A stretch of DNA of 64,000 bases, taken from the NCBI GenBank assembly GCA_021399435.1, contig JAJTUP010000006.1:1178001-1242000 (forward strand), given 5' to 3'. Both the position numbers and the translations under genes were made by a program. Positions 1-11,097 of the stretch are shown here, piece after piece. The DNA is from Diaporthe sp. PMI_573. Lineage: Eukaryota > Ascomycota > Sordariomycetes > Diaporthales > Diaporthaceae. The notes below the pieces were generated by a model, which saw only the letters and a list, made by a program, of their open reading frames with translations, had not been told where the DNA came from and did no database searches. Positions within the stretch are counted from its first letter, which is position 1. Each line of letters starts with the position of its first letter.

Positions 1-1110
1 TCCAGAGGAACCTGCCCACCAGTTTACTACCACCACCAGCCCGCACCGCGACCTGCACGGTGCCTACATTGACCACGCCGGGTCGACAAAGTCTCAACCG
101 AGTGGGACATCTGGGTTACCAGGGTACCCACATCTTATTTCCCTTCCGTTTCTCGGTTGATGCTAATCTTGTGACCGAGGGAAAGGCACTCCAATCCCTC
201 CACCAGTGACAGACATCCAAAAGCCACACAGCTCTCCTCCCAAATCCTGAGTCAACTACTGTTAGACTGCCGTGCCGCTGCCAGCAACCAGCATCTGGGA
301 TAGTTCGCCTGCTCTCTTGCCCTTCTGGAACCTGGCTCGACCGCACAGCACCTGAGGTAGGCTGCCCGGACTCGAGACCCTGGCCAACCACGCCTCGAGG
401 CCTCGTCAATCTCGTCACGCACCAGCCCACAGCGCTAATCCCACCAGGCCTTACAGTCGCCTACCATCCCATCCTGCTGCCCACCCCGCCAGAACAGTCC
501 TGAATATCTTCATTTCGCCGGCTCTGGGTCAGACCGTGAGACTTGTCAGAGCCGCGCGTCAGCTCGACTCATATTTCTTACCTGTGTCAGGTGAGTCTGC
601 CGCTACGTCACGCACGTGTTGGTCCAGCATCAAGGCCTCACCACTCCCATGCGCTCGCCCTCTTCAACCCCAGGTCTGCTGTAGATGCCACCATGTAACC
701 GCCTTGTCGTCCTGCCTGCTAAGCCTTCGCTCCTACGAGAGTAAGCTACGTGACTAGATATCGCCCATTCTGGCCACTCTGTTGAGCACTTGTGGCAAGG
801 ACACGGCTCGCCGGAGGCGGGATCGCTTTGCTATTCTGCCTGGATTTTGCTCTGGACGCCCGCCCCATCCCACCTCTATGCCATCCCCTCTTGCATCACA
901 CCGGCCCGCTTCTGCTCATGGCCCGCAATGTCGGACCCACATGTTCTTTTTCTGTGCGCTGCGGCTGACCACGTATATTTTGGTAGCAACCGACCAGGTT
1001 TCGCCCTCCCACACTGCCACCTGCTGCTCCTCCCTATCAGCTAGGGAACCCCTCCCTTCACAGAGAATAACGCAGTAACAGGTACGCTGCGCATTGGGGA
1101 CTCTGCCAAA
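1..1110 (+). other. Upstream region and probable leader of the YPD1 gene
   Basis: I see no convincing coding region here. A good donor (GTGAGT) begins at 591, and an acceptor (CAG) ends at 1081, 29 bases before the YPD1 start codon. A 5' UTR intron of about 490 nt is therefore possible. This is inference from splice signals only; no conserved protein is encoded in any frame. Confidence 0.35.
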
Positions 1111-1790
1111 ATGCCCGAGGTATGTACTTAGAGCCTAGGTTCCCATCCGCGCCGAGTCATCCACCCGGCCGCCGCATGTCACGTTGCTGTTGCTCGATCT
1201 GACAGCTGACAACTGGCGCCTTGCGCAGAACGAGGAGGCCCTGCCAGACTTTGGCGACCATGTCGACATGGGCACCTTCTCCCAGATCCTGGAGATGGAT
1301 GAGGACGAGAGCGAGCGCGAATTCTCCAAGCCTCTGGTCCTCAACTTCTTCGAGCAGGTTGAGGAGACCTTTGAGAAGATGGACACTGCCGTGTGAGTGT
1401 TTTGGCCCCGCCCATCTTGCCATCACCAACTCTTCAACATCACCAGGGCTGGTCTTCCAAGGCTGTGCGCATGGAAAATTGTCCTCGGAGCATGAACTGA
1501 CAACCGCCCTCTCTGCCAGTGCCAAGAAGGACCTGCCTGAACTGTCCAGCCTCGGCCACTTCTTGAAGGGGTCTTCGGCGACTCTTGGCTTCAACAAGGT
1601 CCGGGACAGTTGCCAGGTCATCCAACAGTACGGCCACAAGCAAACTCTTGACGGTACCGACGAGCCCGATGAGGAGGTTTGCCTCAAAAAGATCACCGAT
1701 GCTCTCAAGACGGTAAAGGTCGATTTCGCCGAGCTCGAGAAGGAGCTGAAGATCTTCTTCAATAGCGACTCTGAGACCAATGAAGATTGA
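1111..1790 (+). CDS. YPD1: Histidine-containing phosphotransfer protein (Ypd1/HPT-1 family)
   Basis: This is the HPt intermediate of the fungal multistep phosphorelay. It passes phosphate from hybrid histidine kinases to the Ssk1- and Skn7-type response regulators upstream of the osmotic-stress MAPK pathway. I read three exons: 1111-1119, 1229-1392 and 1520-1790, giving 147 aa, close to the size of Ypd1 proteins. The first coding exon holds only Met-Pro-Glu before a GTATGT donor. The second intron (GTGAGT...CAG) restores the frame into the phosphorylated helix. The HPt signature HFLKGSSATLGF puts the phosphoacceptor at His71, followed by the conserved Lys and Gly. The C-terminal half is the amphipathic helix pair of the four-helix bundle and ends in an acidic tail. 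Filamentous fungi usually have one such gene. The family call is firm; the tiny first exon is the least certain part. Confidence 0.93.
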
Positions 1791-3006
1791 TGCCTTGACC
1801 TAGTCAAAACTCCACCGAATTCCCATTCGGCACGTTCGCCTCCAATGGGCGCGTGAAAGCCTCCTGCCTCGCTACGGCATAACCCCAGGATGCGTGCTCT
1901 TTGAGTTATCCACGAGGTCGGAGGCTGACCTCATCGGCTTGAGTCACCTCAGAGGCCGAGCCCGTTCCCTCTGGACAACATTTTTCAGGATACCATGTTT
2001 TTTATTTCAGAGTTTACTTTAAGCAGAAGTCCCGGCGGGTCCCGCGTTATGAGACTATTTGCATTGAACAAGGCTCAAGTCTTTTCAAAGATTAATATGG
2101 TGGTGAGGAGTCTGTGGTATAGTGTCTACCCAGCTTTGAAGGGATTGTTCTGGGACAGCTGCCACGCCTGTCTTGTCCTGTGGCCCCCATAAGAAGACCG
2201 TTAGATGCATCAATCCTACCAGACTGGACCTGGGACATCGCTACATGTGCCGTTCTATGTGTACTTGTCCCTGCCTTCTTTATTGTTACTCCCACGCCTG
2301 CGCACTATAGTTTCATTCGCAACACTGATTTCATATGTCGAGCATAGAATCCGGGAATCCTAAACTTTGGAGCCGGTACCTGGAGTAGACATGGAGAGGA
2401 CTGGTGAGGCAGCAGTTTCCTCTGATATGGAAAGGCCTGAAGAAGAATTGTTTTAAGCTATGGCCTCTTGGCCCAGGCTCCTGGTAGCTGTACGCTTGAA
2501 GGGATAGAAGTGTGAAGGTAATGTGCTCTACAGCGTGCTGATGAGACCTCAGTGCCAACAACATGAGGGTGTCGTATGGTCAGGAATGCCCAGTCTGACA
2601 GTTAGAGGAATGAGGTCGTCCATATGGTTACCATTCAACCGGGTTTTCTCACTGTCGGTACTACTTTTGCCAAGTGAAACCTAGCCAAAGGCCTTTGTCC
2701 CTCGCAGATTACTTTATTTGGTGGAGTACACATCCAAGGGCGGCATCAGAATTTGCGGGTGCGATCACCATGACGTGTAGAGGGTCAAGAGTCGTCTCTC
2801 AGGATGCAAAGACATCGAATAGGGCATCCCAATCTCTGGGTCCAATCGACTGCCTTCCTGACGACGGGCGGTAAGACCTATAAAGCCACTCCAGCCACCT
2901 GAGGAATGTGACCCGGAGTAAAAATGGCCGTCTGTTCCAAGGGTAGCTACTCCGAATTTCACAGCCCGTTGCGCAAAGGGCAACACAGTGCCGTTGAAAC
3001 ACGTCT
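1791..3006. other. Intergenic region between convergent genes
   Basis: This region holds the 3' flanks of YPD1 (plus strand) and the 2H phosphoesterase gene (minus strand). The short open frames here (65-81 codons) show no recognisable domain or codon pattern. I see no repeat or RNA gene. Confidence 0.5.
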
Positions 3007-3777
3007 TCAATATTCAACTTCAGCTTCAACTTCGTAGGCGGCGTCTACCACTACGCCGTTCTCCTCTACAGGCTTGGCGCTCATCCTGCAGATGGCTATC
3101 TTTTCCAAGGGGGAATTATCCAGCCAGACCTGGTCTTCGTAACGATCCATAATGGCCTGGCCATCAGCGACGAAGGTCCGGTCGCCCCTCTTCCTCCGGT
3201 TCCCCTTGACATAGATTGTGTTGACGATGGTTGCATGGAGTAACAACGGCCTGTCGTCAGGGGCCAGAAGATTGGTTTCCTTGAACAGTGCCTTGATCTT
3301 CTCGGAGAACCCGTGGAGCACCCCGGCCTGGTCGGACGGGGGCGCAAAGAGCACCGCAGCCTTGTCGGCCTTCTGGAAGGTATGCAGGCCTTTCAGCGTA
3401 ATCAGCGGTTGCATCTGGGCCTTTGCTGTCTCCTCGCCCGAAGACCCGGGCATCACTGGCGGCTTGACGGTCGACATGATCTCCCGTAGCTTGAGCGACT
3501 TCAACAGCTCGACGGCCTTGTCCAGGCCCTCGTCCTCTGGGAAGGACATCATTCCCAGTGTCAGATGCAGTGTCCCTACGGGTCGGACCGCATCGATTGG
3601 TAGCTCAAACCCTCCGAGGGCCTTCGGCCGAGTGACATCATCCCGGAAGGATGCGATGCTCTGAGACAGCTGGGGTCGGGATGCCGCTGTCACCAGAGGG
3701 ATGCACAGGAAGTGCGTGAGCGGAGGTGCTTTTGACTTGTGGGAGGCCATGTTGATGCCTTTGACGAGCCGGCTCAT
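3007..3777 (-). CDS. 2H phosphoesterase-fold protein, AKAP7/ASCC1 (LigT-like) type
   Basis: This is a single-exon gene of 256 aa; an alternative start at Met10 (3750) is possible. The two histidine motifs of the 2H phosphoesterase superfamily are both present: LHLTLG with His71-Leu-Thr73, and LLHATIVNT with His181-Ala-Thr183. They sit about 110 residues apart, as in AKAP7 and the C-terminal domain of ASCC1. Family members bind or hydrolyse 2',5'- or cyclic-phosphate nucleotides and RNA ends. ASCC1 itself belongs to the ASCC complex used in alkylation repair and transcription. No N-terminal KH domain is present here, so it is closer to a stand-alone AKAP7-like protein than to full ASCC1. No signal peptide or membrane segment is seen. 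It is divergent from the coiled-coil gene at 4323. The family call is good; the substrate is unknown. Confidence 0.85.
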   Translation of the reverse strand: MSRLVKGINMASHKSKAPPLTHFLCIPLVTAASRPQLSQSIASFRDDVTRPKALGGFELPIDAVRPVGTLHLTLGMMSFPEDEGLDKAVELLKSLKLREIMSTVKPPVMPGSSGEETAKAQMQPLITLKGLHTFQKADKAAVLFAPPSDQAGVLHGFSEKIKALFKETNLLAPDDRPLLLHATIVNTIYVKGNRRKRGDRTFVADGQAIMDRYEDQVWLDNSPLEKIAICRMSAKPVEENGVVVDAAYEVEAEVEY

Positions 3778-4322
3778 TGGCCCCGTAGTGACGTGTTAGG
3801 AAGGGCCGGCTGTCGTATGGCTAACTCAGAATAACGACCAAGAGGAGTTGGTGCACATGGTGCACATGTTGCTCGGCTGGGACGATGGTCGTTGGTGACC
3901 TCGCGATGTTCCTTCAAGCTGGGTTGGCTGGTTGGATTGGGGGCTAACAACCCTGGACCTTGGCCCAAATAGAGCTCAAGACAGGCCATGGATCAATCTG
4001 AGCCCCTGTTCGGACGGCTGCTGCTAGCGGCCAAGTGACGCTTACCTAAGTTCGTATGTACCTAGCCAGGGACTGACTGCATCTGGCATCTGACGTTAAC
4101 CGCCGACGGGAGCTTGGGAGGCATCGGAGCCTATGCCAGCTTCAGCCTTCCCGAGGGGGCGATTACTGTGAGGCGCGTCCAGGCACCAACTTAAGACTTT
4201 TCTCCTTCAACAGCTCCCTGAGCTTCAGCCTTCGCCCGGAGTCTCCTACATGATGCAGCTGTCTTGTCGATGCAGCAGCATCCGCTACGCCTCCTCGAAA
4301 TCCTTCCTGCCCTGAACCCGGG
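3778..4322. promoter_or_regulatory. Shared upstream region of two divergent genes
   Basis: These 545 bp separate the starts of the 2H phosphoesterase (minus) and the coiled-coil gene (plus), so both promoters must lie here. A direct repeat of GGTGCACAT occurs at about 3849-3868, and its core GTGCAC is palindromic. I could not assign a known factor. Confidence 0.4.
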
Positions 4323-5970
4323 TTGAGACGACTCGCGGCACCACCAGTCAGATCGACTCCGGAGCAACACGCAGACTTGCACGAGCCCACAGCTCGAGAC
4401 ACTGCAGCTCCGATGAGCCCTCCGGACAAACGCGGAGGGGCTGGTGCCTCCAAGGGGCCGACTCATGTCTTTCGCGGCGGCAGCCCACGCAAAGAACTGC
4501 CCGCATCCTCGTCCTCGTCCTCCTCGTCTGCAGTGCGCACCAACAATGTCATAGCAGCTCCACCCCGAGCCCAACTCAGCTCCTCGCCGAGCCCCGAAGG
4601 CCAATCTCGCACGCCAAGCGGCAACGGCCCTCCGCTCAACAGCAGCGGTAATGGCACCTCCACACCCATGTCCCGCCGCAGCAGCAATGCGCCAAGCACG
4701 CGATCACTCGCCGTCTCGGCAATGTCCTCGACAGAAGCTGGGATGAAGGAGAAGGACACGCGGATATCCATCCTGGAGCGTGAGATGGAGCTCATGGAGG
4801 CTGAGTTCCAGCGGGAGCTTGACAAGCTCTCCCGCAACGAGAGCGAGACCGCCTCGTTCTGGCAGGCCAAGCACAGCGCGCTGAATCAGCAGTTCCTGAG
4901 GACTGACACCGAGCTGCGTCTGCTCCGGGACGATATGCGCGCGCGCGAGGCAGAGACCGAAGACCTCACCAGGGGCTGGAGAGACGCGCTGAGGGCAGAA
5001 CTGAAGGGTCGGGAAGACGAGATAAGGGGACTGCGGGCCCAGATTAGGGGTCTAAAGGAGTGGGTCAGCACCAGCACGAGGGCTGATGGCACCACAAGCG
5101 ACGAGGTCTTCGGGTCTGGCATGGCGAACCTGGGCAATAGCCTGCAGAATTGGGTCATCACGTATTTCCGGAAGGTCAAGGTTGACGTGTCCAAGGCAGG
5201 CGAGGCGGCACTACAGGAGCTCGCCGAGCTTGTGCCCATGTACGAGGAGCTGGCTCAGACCGCCAAGATCCATCTCTTGCAGTCAATCGTGTCCAGGATC
5301 TTGGTGCACAGGATATTCAGAGCTTACTTCGTGGGTTTGTCACCTGACCAAGAACAGCAGTTGAAAGAGACCGAGAGGATGATGGCATCTTTCGGTAAGT
5401 GTGCAAAACTATTACTTCCCGGCACTCTTCCGGAGTATATGATCTGAGACATTCGGGGCTTACACGCGTACAGGATCTGTCGAGTCTGTCAACCAATGGC
5501 GCTCTGTGACCCTGGCGATCCTGAAAAAGGAGGCGGTACAGAAGATGCAGGTACAGGCAATGCAAACCGCTGACGATGTCGTTGCCCACGTCAACAGGGC
5601 TGTAGACTCCATCACATCGGACAGCGCTGTCAATACTGATAGCAGCACTGCGCCAGCAAATTCCTCCACAGATGCGAGAGACCAGGCATTACGGCACCTC
5701 GTAAGCAGTGCCATCGAATTGTCGCGCCTTCTCGTCGTGCAGAAGGCCGTCTTCGAGGTATGGATGCCCGAGATCGTGCCACATCAGCAGATCATGTTTG
5801 ATCATGCCACGATGGACGATATCGGAGGCGAGGACGAAGACTCTCTCGTCCAAAGAGAAATATTCTGTGTCACCTTTCCCGGGCTCATCAAACAAGGCGA
5901 CGAGAATGGCGGGCATCTACAGTTTAGAAACATTATATCGAAAGCCAGGGTGCTCTGTAGCCCGGAATAG
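4323..5970 (+). CDS. Conserved fungal coiled-coil protein of unknown function
   Basis: Two exons, 4323-5394 and 5474-5970, join across a 79-nt intron (GTAAGT...CAG) to give 522 aa. If translation starts at the second Met (4413), the protein is 492 aa. The first ~140 residues are Ser/Pro-rich and disordered, with a run of serines near residue 65. Residues ~140-260 are strongly charged heptads beginning at ILEREMELMEAEF, predicting a long coiled coil. The rest is helical and better conserved in appearance, including SIVSRILVHRIFRAYF and a C-terminal segment ending ISKARVLCSPE. There is no catalytic motif, signal peptide or membrane span. I do not recognise a named family; a scaffolding or cytoskeletal role would be a guess from the coiled coil. 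Confidence 0.8.
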
Positions 5971-5981
5971 ACGAACCTCAC

Positions 5982-6000
5982 CATGATCTTCAAGATCATG
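5982..6000. repeat. Perfect 19-bp inverted repeat just after a stop codon
   Basis: CATGATCTT and AAGATCATG flank a single C, making a perfect palindrome 11 bases downstream of the stop at 5970. It could fold as a hairpin in the 3' UTR of the coiled-coil gene. Confidence 0.7.
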
Positions 6001-8309
6001 CCATGTGATCAGATTCGGCCGACGGGCTAGTAGGTGCCGGAACTCCTCCCCGGTGCTACTCACTTGTGCACTGCATCAGGGGGTCGGCCTGATACCGCCT
6101 CGGTCGCCCAGTACTTAGGTGCACGGGAAGACTGGAAGCAAGCACATGTGCTCTTGCTATCCCTCACAACATGGGAAGTGCCACATACCACAAACGTGGC
6201 GTCAACAATGAATTTCCGGGTTCTGTGCGCGCAGGTGCTCCGGTGAATCGGGCCCCAGCACCAAGATCTTGGTCATTGACGACGACCGCGCCAATAATTA
6301 CCCAAGTCTCTCACCGAGGACCCCTCTGTCCACCCAGCGCTCACGTTCCGTCAATTGATGTTCTCGCCCCGTCTACAGACTGCTGCGAGAGCCCGCCGGG
6401 TAGGCGGGATAGCTTCCCAACCGACACAGGCCTGACGTGTAATGGGATCGTCAAATCAGCGAAGAAATTCAATCATGTGGCTCGACTTAGTCGCCACCGG
6501 TGTGACTATTCTGAGTCACTTTCAAGAGAGTTCGACCAAAGGATATCTGGTATTGGCAACGGGGGGACTCGTTCAAACCCTCCATCCGACACTCGAATGA
6601 TTGGCCGGCATAGAGATGCAGCATGCAGCAACTTGAAGCAGCATTTGGTGGTGTGGGTGGGGGGCAACCAAGAGACTCGCTCATCTGCTTACTCACGCAG
6701 AGCCTCAACTTTCGGGGTTTTCGGACGAGCCCACCTGCAAATCGAGTCGGCTCCTCTGTCTCCGTCCCATTGTGCGGCGCTCTTGCAGAGGAAGGCTGGG
6801 ATGCCTGCTGCACCTTGCACGCATGTACCTACTGCACCCACACTGGCAGCCCGTCGTCAGAAGGGCAGCACAATCTGATCGTGCGTTCCCATCTCACATT
6901 GAGTGAAGGGAGTTTGTGACTCGAATCTGGTCCCTCTTCCATAGTGTCCACATATTGGGACTTCTTGCAGTTCAAAGAGCTGCTCGTCCATCCTCTTGGA
7001 ACCACCCGGCGTGCCGGACAGTGGATGGTTCCGGGGGTTTGTCCCAAGCCGGAGCCGGCACGTCGATGCAACCTGGGTGGTGTCTGTCTGCATGATAGGC
7101 AGACCGCCAAAGCTCGACAAGATGTTGAAAGGCTTCCCTATGCGATTGGTGAATTGTGGGAGAGAACGGGACGACGACCATACAGATCATGGGCAGTCTT
7201 GCGGTGAGGTAACAAAAGCCACCTGGGCGCGTATCGACCTGGACCGCATGCGGCCACGACGGTTCACAACCCGAGGTCACTCCGACCTGAGGATGTGGCT
7301 TCTGCCGACCTCGTACGGAGGCGGTTCTTGGCTTGATGCACCAGCTCCAGCATGATCGAGGGGGTCCACGGCAATTGTGTCTAGGTCCCCCAGACATTGG
7401 ACAGTTCCTCCGACCCTGCTGTACTGGTATCAACAATATTACGAAAGCATATTAACATCGACAAAGGCTACTCACACGATAGAACAGTGGCTTTGTAGAA
7501 GCCTTGCCGGCCAATCGCCAGAGGAGCGGGCCCTTAATGTGGTAGTGAGCAGCAGGATGCGTCAAGGTGCCGCACTGGTGGAGCGCGAATGCATATGCAG
7601 CAGCACACCCCATTGATGGTGTGCATATCCCATCCACAGGGCTGGCCGGTCCAGTTGGATGAAAGCGGAGGTGCCAATCACCATCGGACCCAAAACGCTT
7701 GAACCGGTTCGAGATAGCCGTCAGCAAGTGGCGGGCCGTTGATTGTCTTCCGTCATTGAGGTATTGCGAGTGCAAGAAGGCCAGGGGGAGGGATCAAATG
7801 TCAAGCGCCGAACGTCCACGTCGCAAGACATGGCACGACCTGAAGCGAGCAAAATCGCGAGAACGTACGCAATCCGGAACTCTTCATCGTTCTCCGCCGT
7901 GCTGTCCAACGGCACTCAAGCGAACGAGCTGCTCGCATCCCCGTTGCACGGTGCTTGGTGGTGCGGACGTGGGTAGGGTAGCTCGTTAAGCAACCCAAGC
8001 AGGGGTGGCGCCGCGGGCATCTGTCGCAGCGAGAGAGGGCTGCAGCATCATCGCTTGACCCTCTTAGGTACCCCATCGGAATCTGGAAGATGTACCCGAG
8101 ATGGGCGATACCTATCTGCAGATTGTCAGTCTTCTCCCCCGCGAAGTCGACGGTGTATATATGTGATCTTACCCCCGTTGAAGTTCTGGGTTGGGCTGCC
8201 ACTCTACCCCATCGGCACCAGTCTTTCCCCCGGTTGTCTCCTGCACCCCATGCACAATTATCACTGCATTTCTCCAGCCCTGCCATCACCTCCATAGTAG
8301 AAGCCTGCC
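6001..8309. other. 2.3-kb region without a recognised gene
   Basis: The longest open frame (6171-6878, plus) has no domain, uses rare codons evenly and reads as random. A TATA-like stretch lies near 8155, about 150 bp upstream of the next gene. I see no tRNA, 5S rRNA or clear repeat. Confidence 0.45.
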
Positions 8310-9479
8310 ATGTCGAGCACCCAAAGATCCTCCAAAGGCAAGGGCAGGTCCAGGGACACAGACTATGCGCAATCTCTTGCATCTCTCAGCCTGAGTGATT
8401 ATGACCCCCACGCACCCCGAGGCGACTATTACGACTCGTCGTACACAGATGCATACGGCTCATCCTATGAGCCAACATACACTGGCAACGACCAGTATGC
8501 CTTGACAGCGCAGAGCTCGCATGCTCCCACACAGTCGTCATCGGCGACACATGGGAGTGATGGGGTCTATGATAGCTCATATCCGACCGCCCCTGCCACC
8601 AGTTCGACAGGAGGATACGAGTACCAAATTGAACCTTCTGGCACGTCGAGCTACAGCGCCTACACGGAATACGACACCGCATCCGTGGCAAGCAGCTCTG
8701 TGCCCTCATACGGTGGCGGAGGCTCAATGGGTGGCTGGAGTGATTCGCAATCCCACGGGACCGCACCATCCACTGCCCCATCATCAAGGCAGAGTCACCA
8801 TACCGACGTAAACAACACCATCCACCGCCAACCTCCGCCCGCGCAGCGGTACCAGCTACCCTGCGAATTCTATAACCTGACAGGTTGCACCAGGGTGTTC
8901 ACTGGCGACGACACGCAGGGCTGGATAGACCACGTTGAGGGGCACCTTCGGAGCAATTTCCCTTTGAAGCTGAGATGCTGTAAGCAGTCCTGTTCTGTGG
9001 ATGAAAGAGGTCGGGACAGAAGCGGTAGCTGATATCATAGGCTTCCAGGGTTCTGCAGCGACCATCACTTCGACGCAAGGGATACCTCTGGCGGTGATGT
9101 TCGCTCCAACTTCACATCGCGGATGCAGCACATCCGCGACCACGTCGTGTATGATGGCTTCCAGCCCGCACAAATGCAGAGAGACGGGCACCTCGTCCAA
9201 CACCTCCTCGATCAAGGCATCATCGACAGACGCACGTACGACAGCATCGTAAATCCCACGACACTGCCACCTATACCAGGCGATGGCCACCACAAGAGCC
9301 ACAAGAGCCACAAGGGCCACCACAGCCGCCTGGCACAGGTCGAGGAGGACGTCGCCGGCGAGTCTAGTAGTAGTAGTAGGCACCACCACCGGTCCGGCCA
9401 CCACCGGTCCGACCATCATCGGTCCGAGCACAGGAGGGATAACCGCGGATCATCACACAAGCACAGGTCTCCAAAGTGA
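8310..9479 (+). CDS. C2H2-like zinc protein with His-rich repeat tail
   Basis: Two exons, 8310-8979 and 9049-9479, join across a 69-nt intron to give 366 aa. The chosen acceptor (TTCCAG ending at 9048) is the one that keeps frame and yields the motif LRCWFCSDHHF. Residues 1-180 are rich in Ser, Tyr, Gly and Thr and are probably disordered. Next come paired cysteine and histidine elements: PCEFYNLTGC, a W-I-D-H and G-H-L segment, then C-W-F-C and a later RMQHIRDHVVYDGF. This arrangement is typical of fungal proteins annotated loosely as C2H2-domain proteins. The tail is low complexity: HKS/HKG repeats, a serine run, then three HHRS pentapeptide units. It is probably nuclear, and zinc and nucleic-acid binding is plausible, but no function is established. 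Confidence 0.82.
9384..9428 (+). repeat. Coding 15-bp tandem repeat (His-His-Arg-Ser-x)
   Basis: Three 15-bp units encode HHRSG, HHRSD and HHRSE at the end of the zinc-protein gene. They are in frame, so a change in copy number alters length without shifting the frame. A shorter run of 9-bp units (CACAAGAGC) lies about 90 bp upstream. Confidence 0.85.
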
Positions 9480-10143
9480 TGTGTCGGGTTCAAGGCGCCG
9501 CGCCACCGTGGGGGCTCAATACGCCTGTATCCGTGGTCCTCGGTCGATGCGGGCAGCTGCCCTCTGTCTGGGACTCAAGCACGCGGGTCGCGGACCGCAG
9601 CCTGGATCGAATCCGGTGGAGGAAATCAGCCCGTAGGACCACCGGTTCCTGTCAGGCCCTTCCTATGTCACCAAACCACCCGTGCCTTTGAGCCTGTGGC
9701 ATCTCCCTTTCCCTTCCACTCTCTTTCCCCCGGCCGTGGTGGCGGGTGCTCGACTGTTTTGGCGACTGAGGACGAGACGTAGGGACCCGTGGTCTGGCCC
9801 TTCTGATGAACCGGTTTGTCACCTTCCGTGTTGTCTTCTTCACATTTTCCCTTCAAACAGCGCGATCTGTCGTAGCGGGTTGGGTTTGCGTTTCTTGTAT
9901 CAGGTGGCACTGCTTCCGGTCCTGTCCGACAGGCCCAGTGGATTTATTTGGTCCCGCAGTCGGCTCATCCGCCGGATGGGGCCAAGAATGAATGGACGAT
10001 GAAATGAACTGATGAGTGACATGATGTCAATTCTGGGGGAGAAAGGCTTGATTTGACGACTGGAGGAGGAGGTCTTGCTTTCTGAGCATCAATAGCGAGA
10101 GATACCCAAGGACGGGCGCGCTCAGAGGCTTTCCTCTCAGACG

Positions 10144-10183
<40 letters not shown>

Positions 10184-11097
10184 TTTCTTCCTCTCTTTTC
10201 TCCCGAAAATTGATTTGATGGGAAGTAATCGCTAGCCAATCAAATGGATCAGAATCATGACCTCTCCCAGAATACGTGAGACGGCCCCCATGGGCCCGCT
10301 GAGGACACTCAGCGGGGTGACGGAGGGCTCACTCGGGGTCTTATATTCTGAGCACTCCATGCACCTGGGTGGCAAAGCTCCAGACCGCCTCGAAAACCAA
10401 GGAAGAAAGAAAAAAACAAGATACGAAGCTCTAACCTCCTGCGCAATTACGTGCATATTTCTATTCGTACCAGAACTAGAGAAAGGGCGGGAAGGCAGAG
10501 AGAGAGAGAGAAATTTTGGGTAGCACTGTTGCACTTCTCATGCACCTCTGCCTTTCCCTCATACTAGTCGGGCAACAGTCATGTCATGCGCATATTGCAC
10601 CCTGCATGGGGTGCCAGGTCCGCCTTTTCGAGACTGCGAACCATCTGGATGCCTTACGCGCGTCTGCGCGCAGGAGAGAGGGCAGGGCAGCTGGCAATCG
10701 GAGTGCTCGGCTGGCCCCTCTCCGTGTATTGTGAACACATACCCTTGTTTTGTGTAGCTGCTCGCTTCTTGCCTTGGAGCGGGCGAAGCGTTCGACCACC
10801 GCGAGGGTTGCTGGCACGGCCAATCACCTCGGGCTCTCGGGGCACGACGGCCTCACTTGTGCAAATCGTCACAAATCTTGGTCTCCTGTGTTACGTTGAG
10901 CTTTTGAACGGCGCTGTGCTTTTGTCTCGCAGGGCTTCTGAGAATCCTTCGAAAAGCCCGAGTGCTTTCTCCCCGTATACTTTGCTATATCGCTATATCT
11001 AATTTCAAGCACCACGCAGGTCATATTCGCGCTTATCGGCCACTCCGTTCTCAGGAGATATCCAGGCCGACCGGCGTAGTCCTCCAGGTTATGTCCT
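9480..11097. other. Intergenic region between convergent genes
   Basis: This region lies between the zinc-protein gene (plus) and the Hsp70-like gene (minus). It contains a long poly-T tract, described separately, and a short GA run near 10500. I see no coding region that looks real. Confidence 0.45.
10147..10182 (+). repeat. Poly-T tract of 36 bases
   Basis: An uninterrupted run of T occupies the intergenic region. Such tracts may be slippage products or remnants of a retroposed poly-A tail, but no target-site duplication or element body is evident. The exact length may suffer from sequencing error. Confidence 0.9.

Noticed and set aside
6171..6878. 235-codon plus-strand frame in the intergenic region
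   Set aside because: No domain, no splice partners, composition like random translation of GC-rich DNA, and competing frames on the other strand.
9001..9252. Alternative reading of the second exon of the zinc-protein gene (acceptor at 9040)
   Set aside because: That frame gives a Thr/Ser-rich product that stops early. The acceptor ending at 9048 restores CWFC and the HIRDH motif.
9590..9620. tRNA-like B-box (GGATCGAATCC)
   Set aside because: No matching A-box, acceptor stem or anticodon arm could be found at the required distance.
10027..10239. Minus-strand frame with a poly-lysine run
   Set aside because: The lysines come only from the poly-T tract at 10147-10182.
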